DNA of 40,726 nt from JAICWP01 sp035252015 (GTDB lineage: Bacteria; Acidobacteriota; Terriglobia; Terriglobales; Acidobacteriaceae): positions 1 through 40,726 of the forward strand of contig DATFDP010000016.1 in NCBI GenBank assembly GCA_035252015.1, given 5' to 3'. The position numbers and the translations under genes were made by a program. The notes under the pieces are model-generated. The model saw only the letters and a list, made by a program, of their open reading frames with translations, made no database searches and had not been told where the DNA came from. Every line of letters begins with the position of its first letter. Position 1 is the first letter of the stretch. Of this stretch, positions 1 to 7,626 are shown piece by piece.

Positions 1-54
1 ACCCACAGCCGGGCGCCCCACTCAAGCCTCCTTTGCTTGAGTGCGACAAAGAAA

Positions 55-80
55 AAGGCCCTCGCTTTCGCGCGGGCCTT
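55..80 (-). terminator. Intrinsic terminator downstream of rho
   Basis: On the minus strand an 8-9 bp GC-rich stem (AAGGCCC against GGGCCTT) with a GC-rich loop is followed by a T-rich tract (TTTTTCTTT). It lies about 40 bases past the rho stop codon, so it is well placed to end the rho transcript. The plus-strand side has only a short T run. Confidence 0.8.
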
Positions 81-119
81 TTGGCTACAAGCTAGTCAGC
101 TAGAAGCTAGCAGCTGCTC

Positions 120-1370
120 CTACAGCGAACTCATATTCGACAAAAACTCGCCGTTCGACTTGGTCTTGCTCAGCTTATCAATGAGCAGTTCCATCGCTTC
201 CACCGGCGACAAGGGGTTCAGCACCTTTCTCAAAACCCAGATTCTCGCCAAGTCTTCCTTGGGAATGAGCAGCTCTTCTTTTCTGGTTCCGGAGCGCTGG
301 ATGTCAATCGCCGGGAACACGCGCTTGTCCACCAGCTTGCGCTCCAGGATGATTTCCGAATTGCCCGTGCCTTTGAACTCTTCAAAGATCACGTCGTCCA
401 TGCGCGACCCGGTATCAATCAGCGCGGTTGCGATGATGGTCAGTGACCCGCCCTCTTCAATGTTGCGGGCCGAGCCGAAGAAGCGCTTGGGACGCTGCAG
501 GGCGTTGGAGTCCACGCCGCCGGAGAGCACCTTGCCCGAAGGCGGCACAATGGTGTTGTAGGCGCGCGCCAGCCGCGTGATGGAATCCAGCAGGATCACC
601 ACGTCGCGCTTGTGCTCCACCAGGCGCTTGGCCTTCTCGATCACCATCTCTGCCACTTGCACGTGGCGGGCAGCAGGCTCGTCGAAGGTGGAGGAGATGA
701 CCTCGCCTTTCACCGAGCGCTGCATGTCCGTGACTTCTTCCGGGCGCTCGTCAATCAGCAGCACCATCAGCACCACTTCCGGATGGTTCGTAGTGATGGA
801 GTTGGCCACCTGCTGTAGCAGCATGGTCTTGCCGGCCCGGGGCGGCGAAACGATCAGGCCGCGCTGGCCTTTGCCCAGCGGCGTCAGCAGGTCCATCACC
901 CGCGCGCTTACGTTTTCGCGCGTGGTCTCCAGCTTGACCCGCTCCTGGGGATACAAAGGCGTCAGGTTGTCGAACAGGATCTTGTTGCGCGCCTCTTCCG
1001 GCGATTCAAAATTGACCGCCTCGATCTTCACCAGGGCGAAATACTTCTCGCCCTCGTGCGGCGGGCGCACCTGTCCGCTGATGGTGTCGCCCGTCTTCAG
1101 GTCGAATTTGCGGATCTGCGAGGGCGAAACGTATATGTCGTCCGGCCCCGGCAGGTAGTTGTAATCCGGCGAGCGCAGGAAGCCGTAGCCGTCGGGCAGA
1201 ATTTCCAGCACGCCCTCGGCAAAAATGTGGCCTTCTTTTTCACTTTGCGCCTGCAGAATTTTGAATATCAGGTCCTGCTTGCGCAGGCCGCTGGCCCCTG
1301 GCAGGTCCAGCGTGCGAGCTATGCGGGTTAGCTCGGTTATGTTCTTTTCTTTCAGTTCAGCGATGGTCAT
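120..1370 (-). CDS. rho: Transcription termination factor Rho
   Basis: Hexameric RNA-dependent ATPase that loads on nascent RNA and ends transcription. About 416 residues, normal for Rho. The N-terminal helical Rho_N domain (residues 1-45) is followed by the cold-shock-like RNA-binding fold with GYGFLRSP near 62-69, the Walker A motif SPPRAGKT (175-182), VLLIDERPEEV (Walker B region) and the R-loop segment with QRPKRFFGSARN. No insertion of the kind found in some high-GC Rho proteins is present. I chose the ATG at 1370 because TAGGTGA lies just upstream; a GTG two codons earlier is also open. It is the last gene of a minus-strand run yifB-rpoZ-rho and is followed by an intrinsic terminator. 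Very sure. Confidence 0.97.
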   Translation of the reverse strand: MTIAELKEKNITELTRIARTLDLPGASGLRKQDLIFKILQAQSEKEGHIFAEGVLEILPDGYGFLRSPDYNYLPGPDDIYVSPSQIRKFDLKTGDTISGQVRPPHEGEKYFALVKIEAVNFESPEEARNKILFDNLTPLYPQERVKLETTRENVSARVMDLLTPLGKGQRGLIVSPPRAGKTMLLQQVANSITTNHPEVVLMVLLIDERPEEVTDMQRSVKGEVISSTFDEPAARHVQVAEMVIEKAKRLVEHKRDVVILLDSITRLARAYNTIVPPSGKVLSGGVDSNALQRPKRFFGSARNIEEGGSLTIIATALIDTGSRMDDVIFEEFKGTGNSEIILERKLVDKRVFPAIDIQRSGTRKEELLIPKEDLARIWVLRKVLNPLSPVEAMELLIDKLSKTKSNGEFLSNMSSL

Positions 1371-1447
1371 ATTCACCTACGGGATTTTTACTAAGGGGGG
1401 TATTTCGGGAGGCAAAACGCCGCTCCGGAGCGAGCAGCGGGTGAGTC

Positions 1448-1666
1448 TTAAGCAGCTACCCGCCGCCGCGCCTCGGCAACGCCTTCATGCTCGGTTACGG
1501 CCTCCTGCCTCTCCGAGCTTGCAATCCGATGCAGGACTTCGTTCGTTGTTTCCTGGATTCGGGTATTAGGCTTATGGAACTTACGCGTTGCCTTGGATGC
1601 CAGCTGGCAAAGCATATAACGGTTCTTCATGGAATGTACAGCATCAAAAACCAGATCAGAGCGCAT
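1448..1666 (-). CDS. rpoZ: DNA-directed RNA polymerase omega subunit (short form)
   Basis: 72-residue protein. The N-terminal half carries the omega signature: a short DAVHSMKNRYMLCQLASKAT helix segment, then TTNEVLHRI, matching the NR(F/Y)-L-A-A-R-A and TT-A-I/L-R-I pattern of omega. Omega binds the beta' subunit and aids RNA polymerase assembly. The C-terminal 25 residues are charged and variable, as usual. At 72 residues it is shorter than E. coli RpoZ (91). GGAAAGGG and AAGG sit upstream of the ATG. It precedes rho by about 80 bases on the same strand, so co-transcription is likely. The identification is by motif memory, not by a search. Confidence 0.75.
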   Translation of the reverse strand: MRSDLVFDAVHSMKNRYMLCQLASKATRKFHKPNTRIQETTNEVLHRIASSERQEAVTEHEGVAEARRRVAA

Positions 1667-1813
1667 TGCCTTATTTTCCCTTTCCTATTATGAAGTTAGC
1701 AACCACCTCAACACGCGTTGAAGAGAGAACCGGCCCTTGGCCTGCAACCGGACTCTTCCGACTGCGCAACTCTGCAAATCTGGAATTGCTGGGATGCTTG
1801 GACCGTAGACGAC

Positions 1814-1993
1814 CTAATAGATGCGTTTCAGGGCTGCCAAGTTGCTCTTTTTTATAGCGGTAATTTTATAACCCACTTCGCTCCGGAGGGCTATTAACCG
1901 CAAAGATGCGCCAGGCAATTCCAGTTTGTTCTCTTCCTGAATGTGGCTCAGCACCACCCTATACACGGTCAAGCTTTCAGGGTCAAGCGACAT
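1814..1993 (-). CDS. Possible small hypothetical ORF between yifB and rpoZ
   Basis: An open frame of 59 codons from an internal ATG (extendable to a TTG at 2029 that overlaps the yifB stop in a TTGA arrangement). The peptide (MSLDPESLTVYRVVL... ending AALKRIY) has mixed charged and hydrophobic residues and no recognised domain. The coupling-like overlap with yifB is the main argument for it; there is no clear ribosome-binding site. It may equally be non-coding spacer. Confidence 0.2.
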   Translation of the reverse strand: MSLDPESLTVYRVVLSHIQEENKLELPGASLRLIALRSEVGYKITAIKKSNLAALKRIY

Positions 1994-2025
1994 CTTTGCA
2001 CAGGGAAATTCGCTTTCTGACAAAC

Positions 2026-3567
2026 TCAAGCCCAGAAGGTCCGGTCCAGGGTCCGATACTGAATGGCCTCTGCAATGTGCTTGGGTTCAACAGCTTGCGC
2101 AGATTCCAAATCGGCGACCGTCCTCGCCACCTTCAATATCCGGTCATGCGCCCGTGCCGTTAACCCTTGCTGCGTCATAGCCCTCTCCAGCAGGCGCTCA
2201 CAATCAGAAGATAGCTCACAATGCTTGCGGATTTGGCGGGGGGCCATCTGGGCATTGCAGTAGATCCGCTCACCGGTGAAGCGCTGTAACTGCCTTTCGC
2301 GAGCGTGAGTTACCCGCTCCCGAATCTCCTTCGAGCCCTCCGGAGCGGAGGCGGCGCGTAGCTCCTTATAGTTCACCGCCGGAACATCAATGTGGATGTC
2401 AATGCGGTCCAGCAAAGGTCCTGAAATCTTAGACATATAGCGCTGGATCATGGCCGGGGTGCAGTGGCACTCGCGGCTGCGGTCATTGAAAAATCCGCAA
2501 GGGCAGGGGTTCATCGCCGCCGCTAGCATAAACCGCGCGGGGAAGGTGAGAGACATGGCGGCGCGGGCGATGGAAACTGTGCCATCTTCCAACGGTTGGC
2601 GCATTACTTCCAACACGTTACGAGGAAATTCCGGGAGCTCATCCAGGAAGAGGACGCCGTTGTGAGCCAGCGAAACTTCGCCGGGGCGTGGAATCACACC
2701 GCCGCCGATGAGCCCGGCGTCGGAGATGGTGTGGTGGGGAGCGCGAAACGGGCGCACGCCGACCAGGCCGGCGTGGGGATCGAGCACTCCGGCCACGCTG
2801 TGGATTTTGGTGGTTTCGAGCGCCTCCTCAAAGGTGAGGGGCGGCAGAATGGTGGGCATGCGCTTGGCCAGCATGGTTTTGCCGGAACCGGGTGGCCCGA
2901 TCATGAGGATGTTGTGGCCGCCGGCGCAGGCGACTTCGAGGGCGCGCTTGGCGGTTTGCTGGCCGCGCACATCTTTGAAGTCCACCGCGTACTGTTGCGC
3001 TTCCTGCAGGACCGCATCGGAGTTGACGGTCACGGGCGGAATGCCGTTCTTGCCGTTGACCAAACCGACTACGTCCATGAGAGAGCGTACGGGATAAACG
3101 CCAACGCCGGAGACCACGGCGGCCTCGCGGGCATTGATTTCCGGCACGACGAGGTGGGAAATTTTTTTGCCGCGGGCGGCGATGGCGATGGGCAAGGCGC
3201 CGCGCACGCCGCGAATGCCGCCATCGAGCGACAATTCGCCGACGAAAACATAGTCGGGAATTTCTTTGGCGGTCAGTCCTCCGTAGGCGCCCACGATGCC
3301 GAGCGCCATGGGCAGGTCGAAGCCGGAGCCTTCCTTCTTGATATCGGCCGGGGCCAGGTTAATGGTGATGTGGGTGGGCGGAATGTCGTAGCCGCAGTTC
3401 TTCAGTGCGGAGCGGACGCGCTCGCGGCTTTCGCGTACAGCGGCGTCGGGCAGGCCAACGGTGACAAAGTGGTCTTCTGTGGTTCGGATGCCGGAGACGT
3501 CAACCTCAACCTCGACCACGTTGGCGTCAATGCCATAGACGGCGGCACTGAGAGTCTTGAAAAGCAT
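2026..3567 (-). CDS. YifB/ComM-family magnesium-chelatase-like AAA+ ATPase
   Basis: 513 residues, the full length of the family. The N-terminal ChlI-like/Lon-protease-like domain (residues 1-170, with DLPMALGIVGA and FVGELSLDGGIRGVRG) is followed by the Mg-chelatase AAA+ core with Walker A GPPGSGKT (224-231), Walker B GVLFLDE (304-310), a Cys cluster NPCPCG...CHC (351-367) and a C-terminal helical domain ending in RTLDRTFWA. ComM/YifB proteins are hexameric helicases that help branch migration in natural transformation; the role here is inferred from family. The start MLFKTLSAAVYGID is the normal family N terminus. It heads the minus-strand run toward rpoZ and rho. Confidence 0.93.
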   Translation of the reverse strand: MLFKTLSAAVYGIDANVVEVEVDVSGIRTTEDHFVTVGLPDAAVRESRERVRSALKNCGYDIPPTHITINLAPADIKKEGSGFDLPMALGIVGAYGGLTAKEIPDYVFVGELSLDGGIRGVRGALPIAIAARGKKISHLVVPEINAREAAVVSGVGVYPVRSLMDVVGLVNGKNGIPPVTVNSDAVLQEAQQYAVDFKDVRGQQTAKRALEVACAGGHNILMIGPPGSGKTMLAKRMPTILPPLTFEEALETTKIHSVAGVLDPHAGLVGVRPFRAPHHTISDAGLIGGGVIPRPGEVSLAHNGVLFLDELPEFPRNVLEVMRQPLEDGTVSIARAAMSLTFPARFMLAAAMNPCPCGFFNDRSRECHCTPAMIQRYMSKISGPLLDRIDIHIDVPAVNYKELRAASAPEGSKEIRERVTHARERQLQRFTGERIYCNAQMAPRQIRKHCELSSDCERLLERAMTQQGLTARAHDRILKVARTVADLESAQAVEPKHIAEAIQYRTLDRTFWA

Positions 3568-3934
3568 GACGGGGGCTACTACGACACGAATAGCAGATTC
3601 CAGCCCCAGGGGAAGTGATAGCAGTCACGAGGAGGAGTGACTCGGGGGATTGGGTAATTTGTAATCGGGCAGTTGAAAATTGGCTCTCTAGCTGGCCAGC
3701 ACTCTAGATCTGGCTGATCAGGATGCGCACAGCTCCGTGTCATTAGTTTTCTTTCAAAAATCGCCAAGGGCGAGGCACCTGAAGTTTTTTCGCGACACGC
3801 TTCCGCCGCAACGTGAAAGGATGGGCCCCCCACCGGTGAGGCTTACGTCAGCCGTTGAACTGCTGCCCCCACTCAGGCCGGTGAGGGTTAGCGGGTTGGT
3901 GATTGAGGGGCGCTGGTTTGTGCGCGATGAAGTC
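3568..3934. other. Intergenic region upstream of yifB
   Basis: No convincing gene on either strand. It holds low-complexity spacer of the form TTGGGTAATTTGTAATCGGG (3647-3672), a palindrome-rich stretch (TCTAGCTGGCCAGCA near 3686), and two CCGGTGAGG copies (3832, 3880). The yifB promoter should lie in its left part but no good -35/-10 pair stands out. Confidence 0.4.
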
Positions 3935-4420
3935 TCACAGAGTCTTGCGGTAATGCACGCAGCGATCAACAACCTCGTAACCCAAAGCTTCGTGCGCACG
4001 TTGAGACGTTTCGTTATCGAGCCATGTGTCGGACGCCATCTCCACGCACCCCTGGCGCCGCGCCCAGTCTTCTGCCGCCGACAAAAGGCTGCGCCCGACG
4101 CCATGGCGTCTGTAATTACCTGAAACGTACCAGCCCTCGATGTAACCCACGGGGCGGGCGGGATTGCAGCCGTCGGCATGTGAGCGCAAATTGACTTCCA
4201 AGAAGCCAACCAACCTCCCACCGCTGGTCTCGGCGACCAGGATTACGAGCGGCATGGTGAGAGCAGCCGTGCCGTCAAGAATCGCTGCCACTTCGCGGGC
4301 GTGCTCCTCGGAGGAAGCGTTGGGCCACAGCGAGGCCCGCAAGCGCGCCAATTCATCGCGATCCGACGATTGAGCAAGTCGGACGCGAGTATCGGAGGCT
4401 GTGTCCATGGCGACGTTCAT
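3935..4420 (-). CDS. GNAT acetyltransferase, aminoglycoside 6'-N-acetyltransferase-like
   Basis: 161 residues from the ATG at 4420. The sequence follows the AAC(6')-I pattern closely: LARLRASLWP near the N terminus, VGFLEVNLR in the strand before the acetyl-CoA motif, GYIEGWYV, then the acetyl-CoA-binding loop RRHGVGRSLL, WARRQGC-EMASDTWLDN, and a C-terminal HEALGYE-V-RCVHYRK. Such enzymes transfer acetyl from acetyl-CoA to the 6'-amino group of aminoglycosides; substrate specificity cannot be read from sequence, and a general amine acetylase is possible. The start lies four bases past the stop of the upstream STAS gene, so the two are probably co-translated. The ATG at 4408 is an alternative start. 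Confidence 0.8.
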   Translation of the reverse strand: MNVAMDTASDTRVRLAQSSDRDELARLRASLWPNASSEEHAREVAAILDGTAALTMPLVILVAETSGGRLVGFLEVNLRSHADGCNPARPVGYIEGWYVSGNYRRHGVGRSLLSAAEDWARRQGCVEMASDTWLDNETSQRAHEALGYEVVDRCVHYRKTL

Positions 4421-4424
4421 GAGT

Positions 4425-4772
4425 TTAGGCCGTCGCGTGGGCACTGATATTGCCTTCCGCTGTTTTCGAATTGACTACCTCGAGGATCGAATTGAGCCTG
4501 GTCAAATCGAGCAACTGGCCCACGCGGGAAGTGGGGTTGGCGAATTCGAGTTCAAAGCCGAGGGCGCAACCGAGCGCCTGTAGAAACACCAGGAGCCCAA
4601 GGCCGCGAGCGTCTATAGCCTCAACTCCGGCAAGGTCAACCACAACCAGGCGCTTGTCTGCTTCCCGAGCCACGGCGTCTTTGAGGGACTCGACTTCGGT
4701 GCCCGCGACGATGCGGCCAAAACAATGCAAGAGCGCGGTATCTGCAAAGTGTTCCGTTGTGATCCGCAGCAT
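4425..4772 (-). CDS. STAS-domain protein (anti-sigma factor antagonist-like)
   Basis: 115 residues, a single STAS domain. Typical core: HCFGRIVAGTE (strand 1 and loop), LVVVDLAGVEAIDARGLGLLV (central strand and helix), then the FANPT segment. In classical SpoIIAA-like antagonists the helix starts with a phosphorylated Ser (D-S-S/A-G-L-G). Here it reads D54-A-R-G-L-G, so no Ser/Thr is present at the switch position; the protein probably is not controlled by serine phosphorylation. A strong GGAGG lies upstream of the ATG. Downstream gene is the AAC(6')-like acetyltransferase, four bases away. Partner kinase or sigma factor is not in this window. Confidence 0.85.
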   Translation of the reverse strand: MLRITTEHFADTALLHCFGRIVAGTEVESLKDAVAREADKRLVVVDLAGVEAIDARGLGLLVFLQALGCALGFELEFANPTSRVGQLLDLTRLNSILEVVNSKTAEGNISAHATA

Positions 4773-5139
4773 GAGAGCCTCCGTTCTCGCTTCTTTTACT
4801 GGTTAATACGACCGGGTACGGCCAAATGATGCATTAAATTTCTGTGACAAACTTTCTGTTCGGGCCGCTACTTTATAAGACGTTTGGACAGGGCCGAAGT
4901 CGACAAGCAATCGGACAATTTTTTGGGCAGAGACCCTATCTGAAAAGTCGGACGAGGGTGGGAGTAAAGCGGGAAGCTGCAAAAAGCAAGTTCAAGCCAT
5001 AGTCCCGGAGTCTTTGCGCGGATTGTCTAACGATCGCCACTGTGGATCTCCGGCTGCTTTTCGCATCAGCTCATGAGATTCGGCGGAGGTGAAAAAGATT
5101 CAGAAATTCTCGGTTAGTGCACGCCGGGAGTGGTTTGGT
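4773..5139. other. Intergenic region between STAS gene and small VIEF protein gene
   Basis: No gene supported. The right end carries the STAS gene ribosome-binding site (GGAGG around 4778-4783). The rest is moderately AT-rich near 4830-4880 and may hold the promoter; nothing definite was found. Confidence 0.35.
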
Positions 5140-5265
5140 TCAGGCGGACTGCTTGGTTGGCGTGCCCGGGAATTCGATGACCTTCCCGCGGGCGACGGAG
5201 ACAATCACCGGCTTAGGTTTGGGGTGATAGTTTTCCGGGATGTGGAACTCGATTACGCGGGCCAT
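5140..5265 (-). CDS. Small VIEF-motif protein, 41 residues
   Basis: A 41-codon minus-strand frame beginning MARVIEFHIPENYHPKPKPV and ending EFPGTPTKQSA. A clear CAGGGGAGT ribosome-binding site lies 5-6 bases upstream of the ATG. VIEF occurs twice (residues 4-7 and 29-32), giving an internal two-fold repeat separated by a Pro/Lys-rich segment. I recall similar short proteins starting MARVIEFY and ending KK-SA in acidobacterial genomes, but no function is known to me. It stands alone, with long spacers on both sides. Confidence 0.6.
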   Translation of the reverse strand: MARVIEFHIPENYHPKPKPVIVSVARGKVIEFPGTPTKQSA

Positions 5266-5700
5266 AAAGACTCCCCTGCCTTCCTTGCGGGCCCCTGTTT
5301 GCCTATCCGTAACTTTGGGTTTTGCCTATTTTGATGATTCCGGGCCGGAAAAGTATCGGTATTTCTGAATTGTCACCAACTTTTGACAATCGGGCTCGGC
5401 CTGAATAGATGACGCGGCTCGGTGGACTGAGCCGCGCAGCTTAAATGGCGTTGATGTTTTGGGAGCATCACCGCAATGCTCCTGACTATGTGACGGCGGG
5501 CATTGTGCTGCATGCCCCAATTTATGTGCAATGGCACGAAGGTGCCTGGAGGTTGAACCGAGTGTCTTCCGCTTCTCCCACTCAAGTCAAAAGCCGGCTT
5601 GAGGGGGCACCCGTCCGTTGTTCTTTCCCAGCCTTTGCAAAAGCCACAAAGGATGGGGCACTCCGCACCCCGCGCCCTCGCTGGGGATGACAAATCGAAG
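5266..5700. repeat. Intergenic region with hairpin and GGATGACA-type repeat
   Basis: About 435 bases without a supported gene. At 5413-5436 there is a perfect 8-bp stem (CGCGGCTC/GAGCCGCG). Around 5580-5697 lies a repeat-like segment ending CTGGGGATGACA, a tail shared with the spacers at 7562-7614, 9225-9536 and 18142-18198. Confidence 0.5.
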
Positions 5701-7305
5701 TTATTGCATGCCGACCATGTAGCTGTTCTTCGATTTGGTCTTGATCGCTATCATTTGCGTTGCGGGCGGTGCGCCCAGCAGGGAGTCGGCGAGGGCGATG
5801 GTTTCCAGCGCCTGAATTTCGGGATCGGGGATGCTGTTGATGGCCTGCAGCGCGGTTTGCGGAGAAATGCGGGTTGCCAGAGCAACGAAACGGAGCCAGG
5901 CAGAAGTGGAAGGCCACATAGCTTTGAACGCTTGGTTGGGATCGTCGGCGTCGGTATCGGTGGCGTAGAGTTTTTCGGCCAGCTTGAAGCCCTGGTCCAC
6001 GACCTTCTTGGCAGACTCAGAGTTGCCCAGTTTGAGGTAGTCATCGCCGGCCCCGGCCAGCATATCGAATTGAACGATTTCCCGCTGAATGGAGGGGATG
6101 ATTTTCATCAGCTCATCGAGTGCACTGGCGGCGTAACCGGGGCTGTTCTTCAACATCGCGCCCGCCAGTTTTAGCAGTGCCAAGGCGCGCGTGTTGTGCA
6201 AGTCGGGCAGAGACATGGCGGTGGCCAGCGCCTGCTTGGGATCCTTTTCGGCTTGGGCGATGATTTGCCGGATCTGAGGCAGCAGTTGATCCTCGTAGCG
6301 GTCGTCGGCGGAGGACTCGCCGCTGTTGGAGGGCAGACGCATGGTGATGGAATCGGGTATGCCATTCTCGGGATCGAGCGATTGCAGGCTGTTGGGATAT
6401 TGCTTGGCTGCGGTCTGCACATCGCGGTCTTCCTGCAGCAGGCGATCGGCTCGCTCTGGATCGAGGGCACGCAGGATAGGCAGCAGCGCAAAGAGCGTGT
6501 ATTCGTAAAGGGAACTGAAAGAGGCTGAGCCTCTTTCCGCGCCTACGGTGATTTGCATTTTCGCATCGGACTGGCGGGCTTGCTGCAGTGCTTCGTCAAT
6601 TGCCTGCAGAACAAAATCGTGGGCGAGGCCCTGCCAGGTGCGGGCGATGAAAACGGCAAAGTCATCCGGGCCTAACTGGTCTTTATGCGGGTGCTGGGTG
6701 AAGCTGGCCAGCGCCTGGGCGAACAGGTTTTGTTTGTCGGCCGCCATTTCCGGGGGCAAGGCTCGCACTAGATTGCTGCCGATGATGTACGGGAACTCCT
6801 CGTCACCCAACTGACCGAGCAAAGCAATCGCCTGGGCGAACTGCTTTTTGTGTGTGTGGTACATGATCAGCCGGTTTATGGCGGCGGTGCGCGGGTACCC
6901 GGCGAGCTGGGGGACGAGTTGTTCGCAGTAGGCGGGGTCGAGCGCGACCAGACGACCTACGACCTGCCCCTGCAGCCAGGTTTTGTTGGATGTTTTCGGG
7001 TCAGAGTCGTCTTCTATGGACTGGCTGGCCTGGAAGGCGTCGCGCAGGGCGGAGAGTGCCTTGTGCTGATCGAGCTTCTCATAGCCGCGGGCAATTTCCA
7101 TTAATGCGAAGGCGCGGGTCCTAGGAGGAAGAGCTTTGGCAGCGCCGACCTGCTGGTGAAGGATGCTGAGGGCGAATTGCTGTTGGGGAGTGAGCTGGGG
7201 CTTGGCAGGAGCGTGAACTATGTGCGGCTTGGACGTTTGCGCAATCAGGGCAGGAGAGAAAAGAGGCAGGAGCAGGACGATGCGGGCAGTCGATTTGCGG
7301 AGCAT
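5701..7305 (-). CDS. Secreted helical-repeat protein of unknown function
   Basis: 534 residues. The N terminus (RKSTARIVLLLPLFSPALIAQ) is a signal peptide with cleavage expected after about residue 22. The remainder is almost wholly alpha-helical, rich in Ala, Leu and Gln, with repeated patterns such as RAFALMEIARGYEKLDQHKA, AINRLIMYHTHKKQFAQAIA and ALALLKLAGAMLKNSPGYAA, which suggest an alpha-solenoid of TPR or HEAT type. No catalytic motif was seen. It was not recognised as a named family. It is monocistronic-looking, flanked by repeat-bearing spacers; probable location periplasm. Confidence 0.8.
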   Translation of the reverse strand: MLRKSTARIVLLLPLFSPALIAQTSKPHIVHAPAKPQLTPQQQFALSILHQQVGAAKALPPRTRAFALMEIARGYEKLDQHKALSALRDAFQASQSIEDDSDPKTSNKTWLQGQVVGRLVALDPAYCEQLVPQLAGYPRTAAINRLIMYHTHKKQFAQAIALLGQLGDEEFPYIIGSNLVRALPPEMAADKQNLFAQALASFTQHPHKDQLGPDDFAVFIARTWQGLAHDFVLQAIDEALQQARQSDAKMQITVGAERGSASFSSLYEYTLFALLPILRALDPERADRLLQEDRDVQTAAKQYPNSLQSLDPENGIPDSITMRLPSNSGESSADDRYEDQLLPQIRQIIAQAEKDPKQALATAMSLPDLHNTRALALLKLAGAMLKNSPGYAASALDELMKIIPSIQREIVQFDMLAGAGDDYLKLGNSESAKKVVDQGFKLAEKLYATDTDADDPNQAFKAMWPSTSAWLRFVALATRISPQTALQAINSIPDPEIQALETIALADSLLGAPPATQMIAIKTKSKNSYMVGMQ

Positions 7306-7626
7306 GGCCGCCTCCGCGGACAGGTTCTATTTTAAACACAAATTGAAGGGACCACACGAATTCATAGAGTTTTGGGCTGCATGGGCACTGCACTGCGAGG
7401 AATAGTGGCGGGGCAGAGAACACGGAGATCATGTGAGCGAGGGTGCGACGCCGACGCTACCCGTAGCTTCGAGCGAGGGCACCTAGCTCAGGAAAAGTAG
7501 CTCCTTCGCTGTGCTCAGGATTTCGGCAGGCGGCCCAGACGTCGCCAAAACGCCTCAACTTCGACTCCGGCGGGTGACTTGCGAGCAAGTCATCCGGCTG
7601 CGCTCAGCATGACAATGGTGAAGTAA
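7306..7626. repeat. Intergenic region with GGATGACA-family repeat copies
   Basis: No gene supported. Two degenerate copies of a dispersed repeat are seen: one around 7495-7525 (CTCCTTCGCTGTGCTCAGGA) and one at 7562-7614, which starts TCGACTCCGG, contains the hairpin TGACTTGC-GA-GCAAGTCA (7575-7592) and ends CTCAGCATGACA. The second lies just past the thiolase stop codon. Confidence 0.55.

Noticed and set aside
2596..3618. 340-codon plus-strand open frame opposite yifB
   Set aside because: Shadow of yifB; no ribosome-binding site and a Gly/His/Asp-rich product with no family resemblance.
4806..4870. Promoter for the STAS gene with TTGTCA and TATTAA boxes
   Set aside because: The spacing between candidate boxes does not fit 16-18 bases, so the call is not supported.
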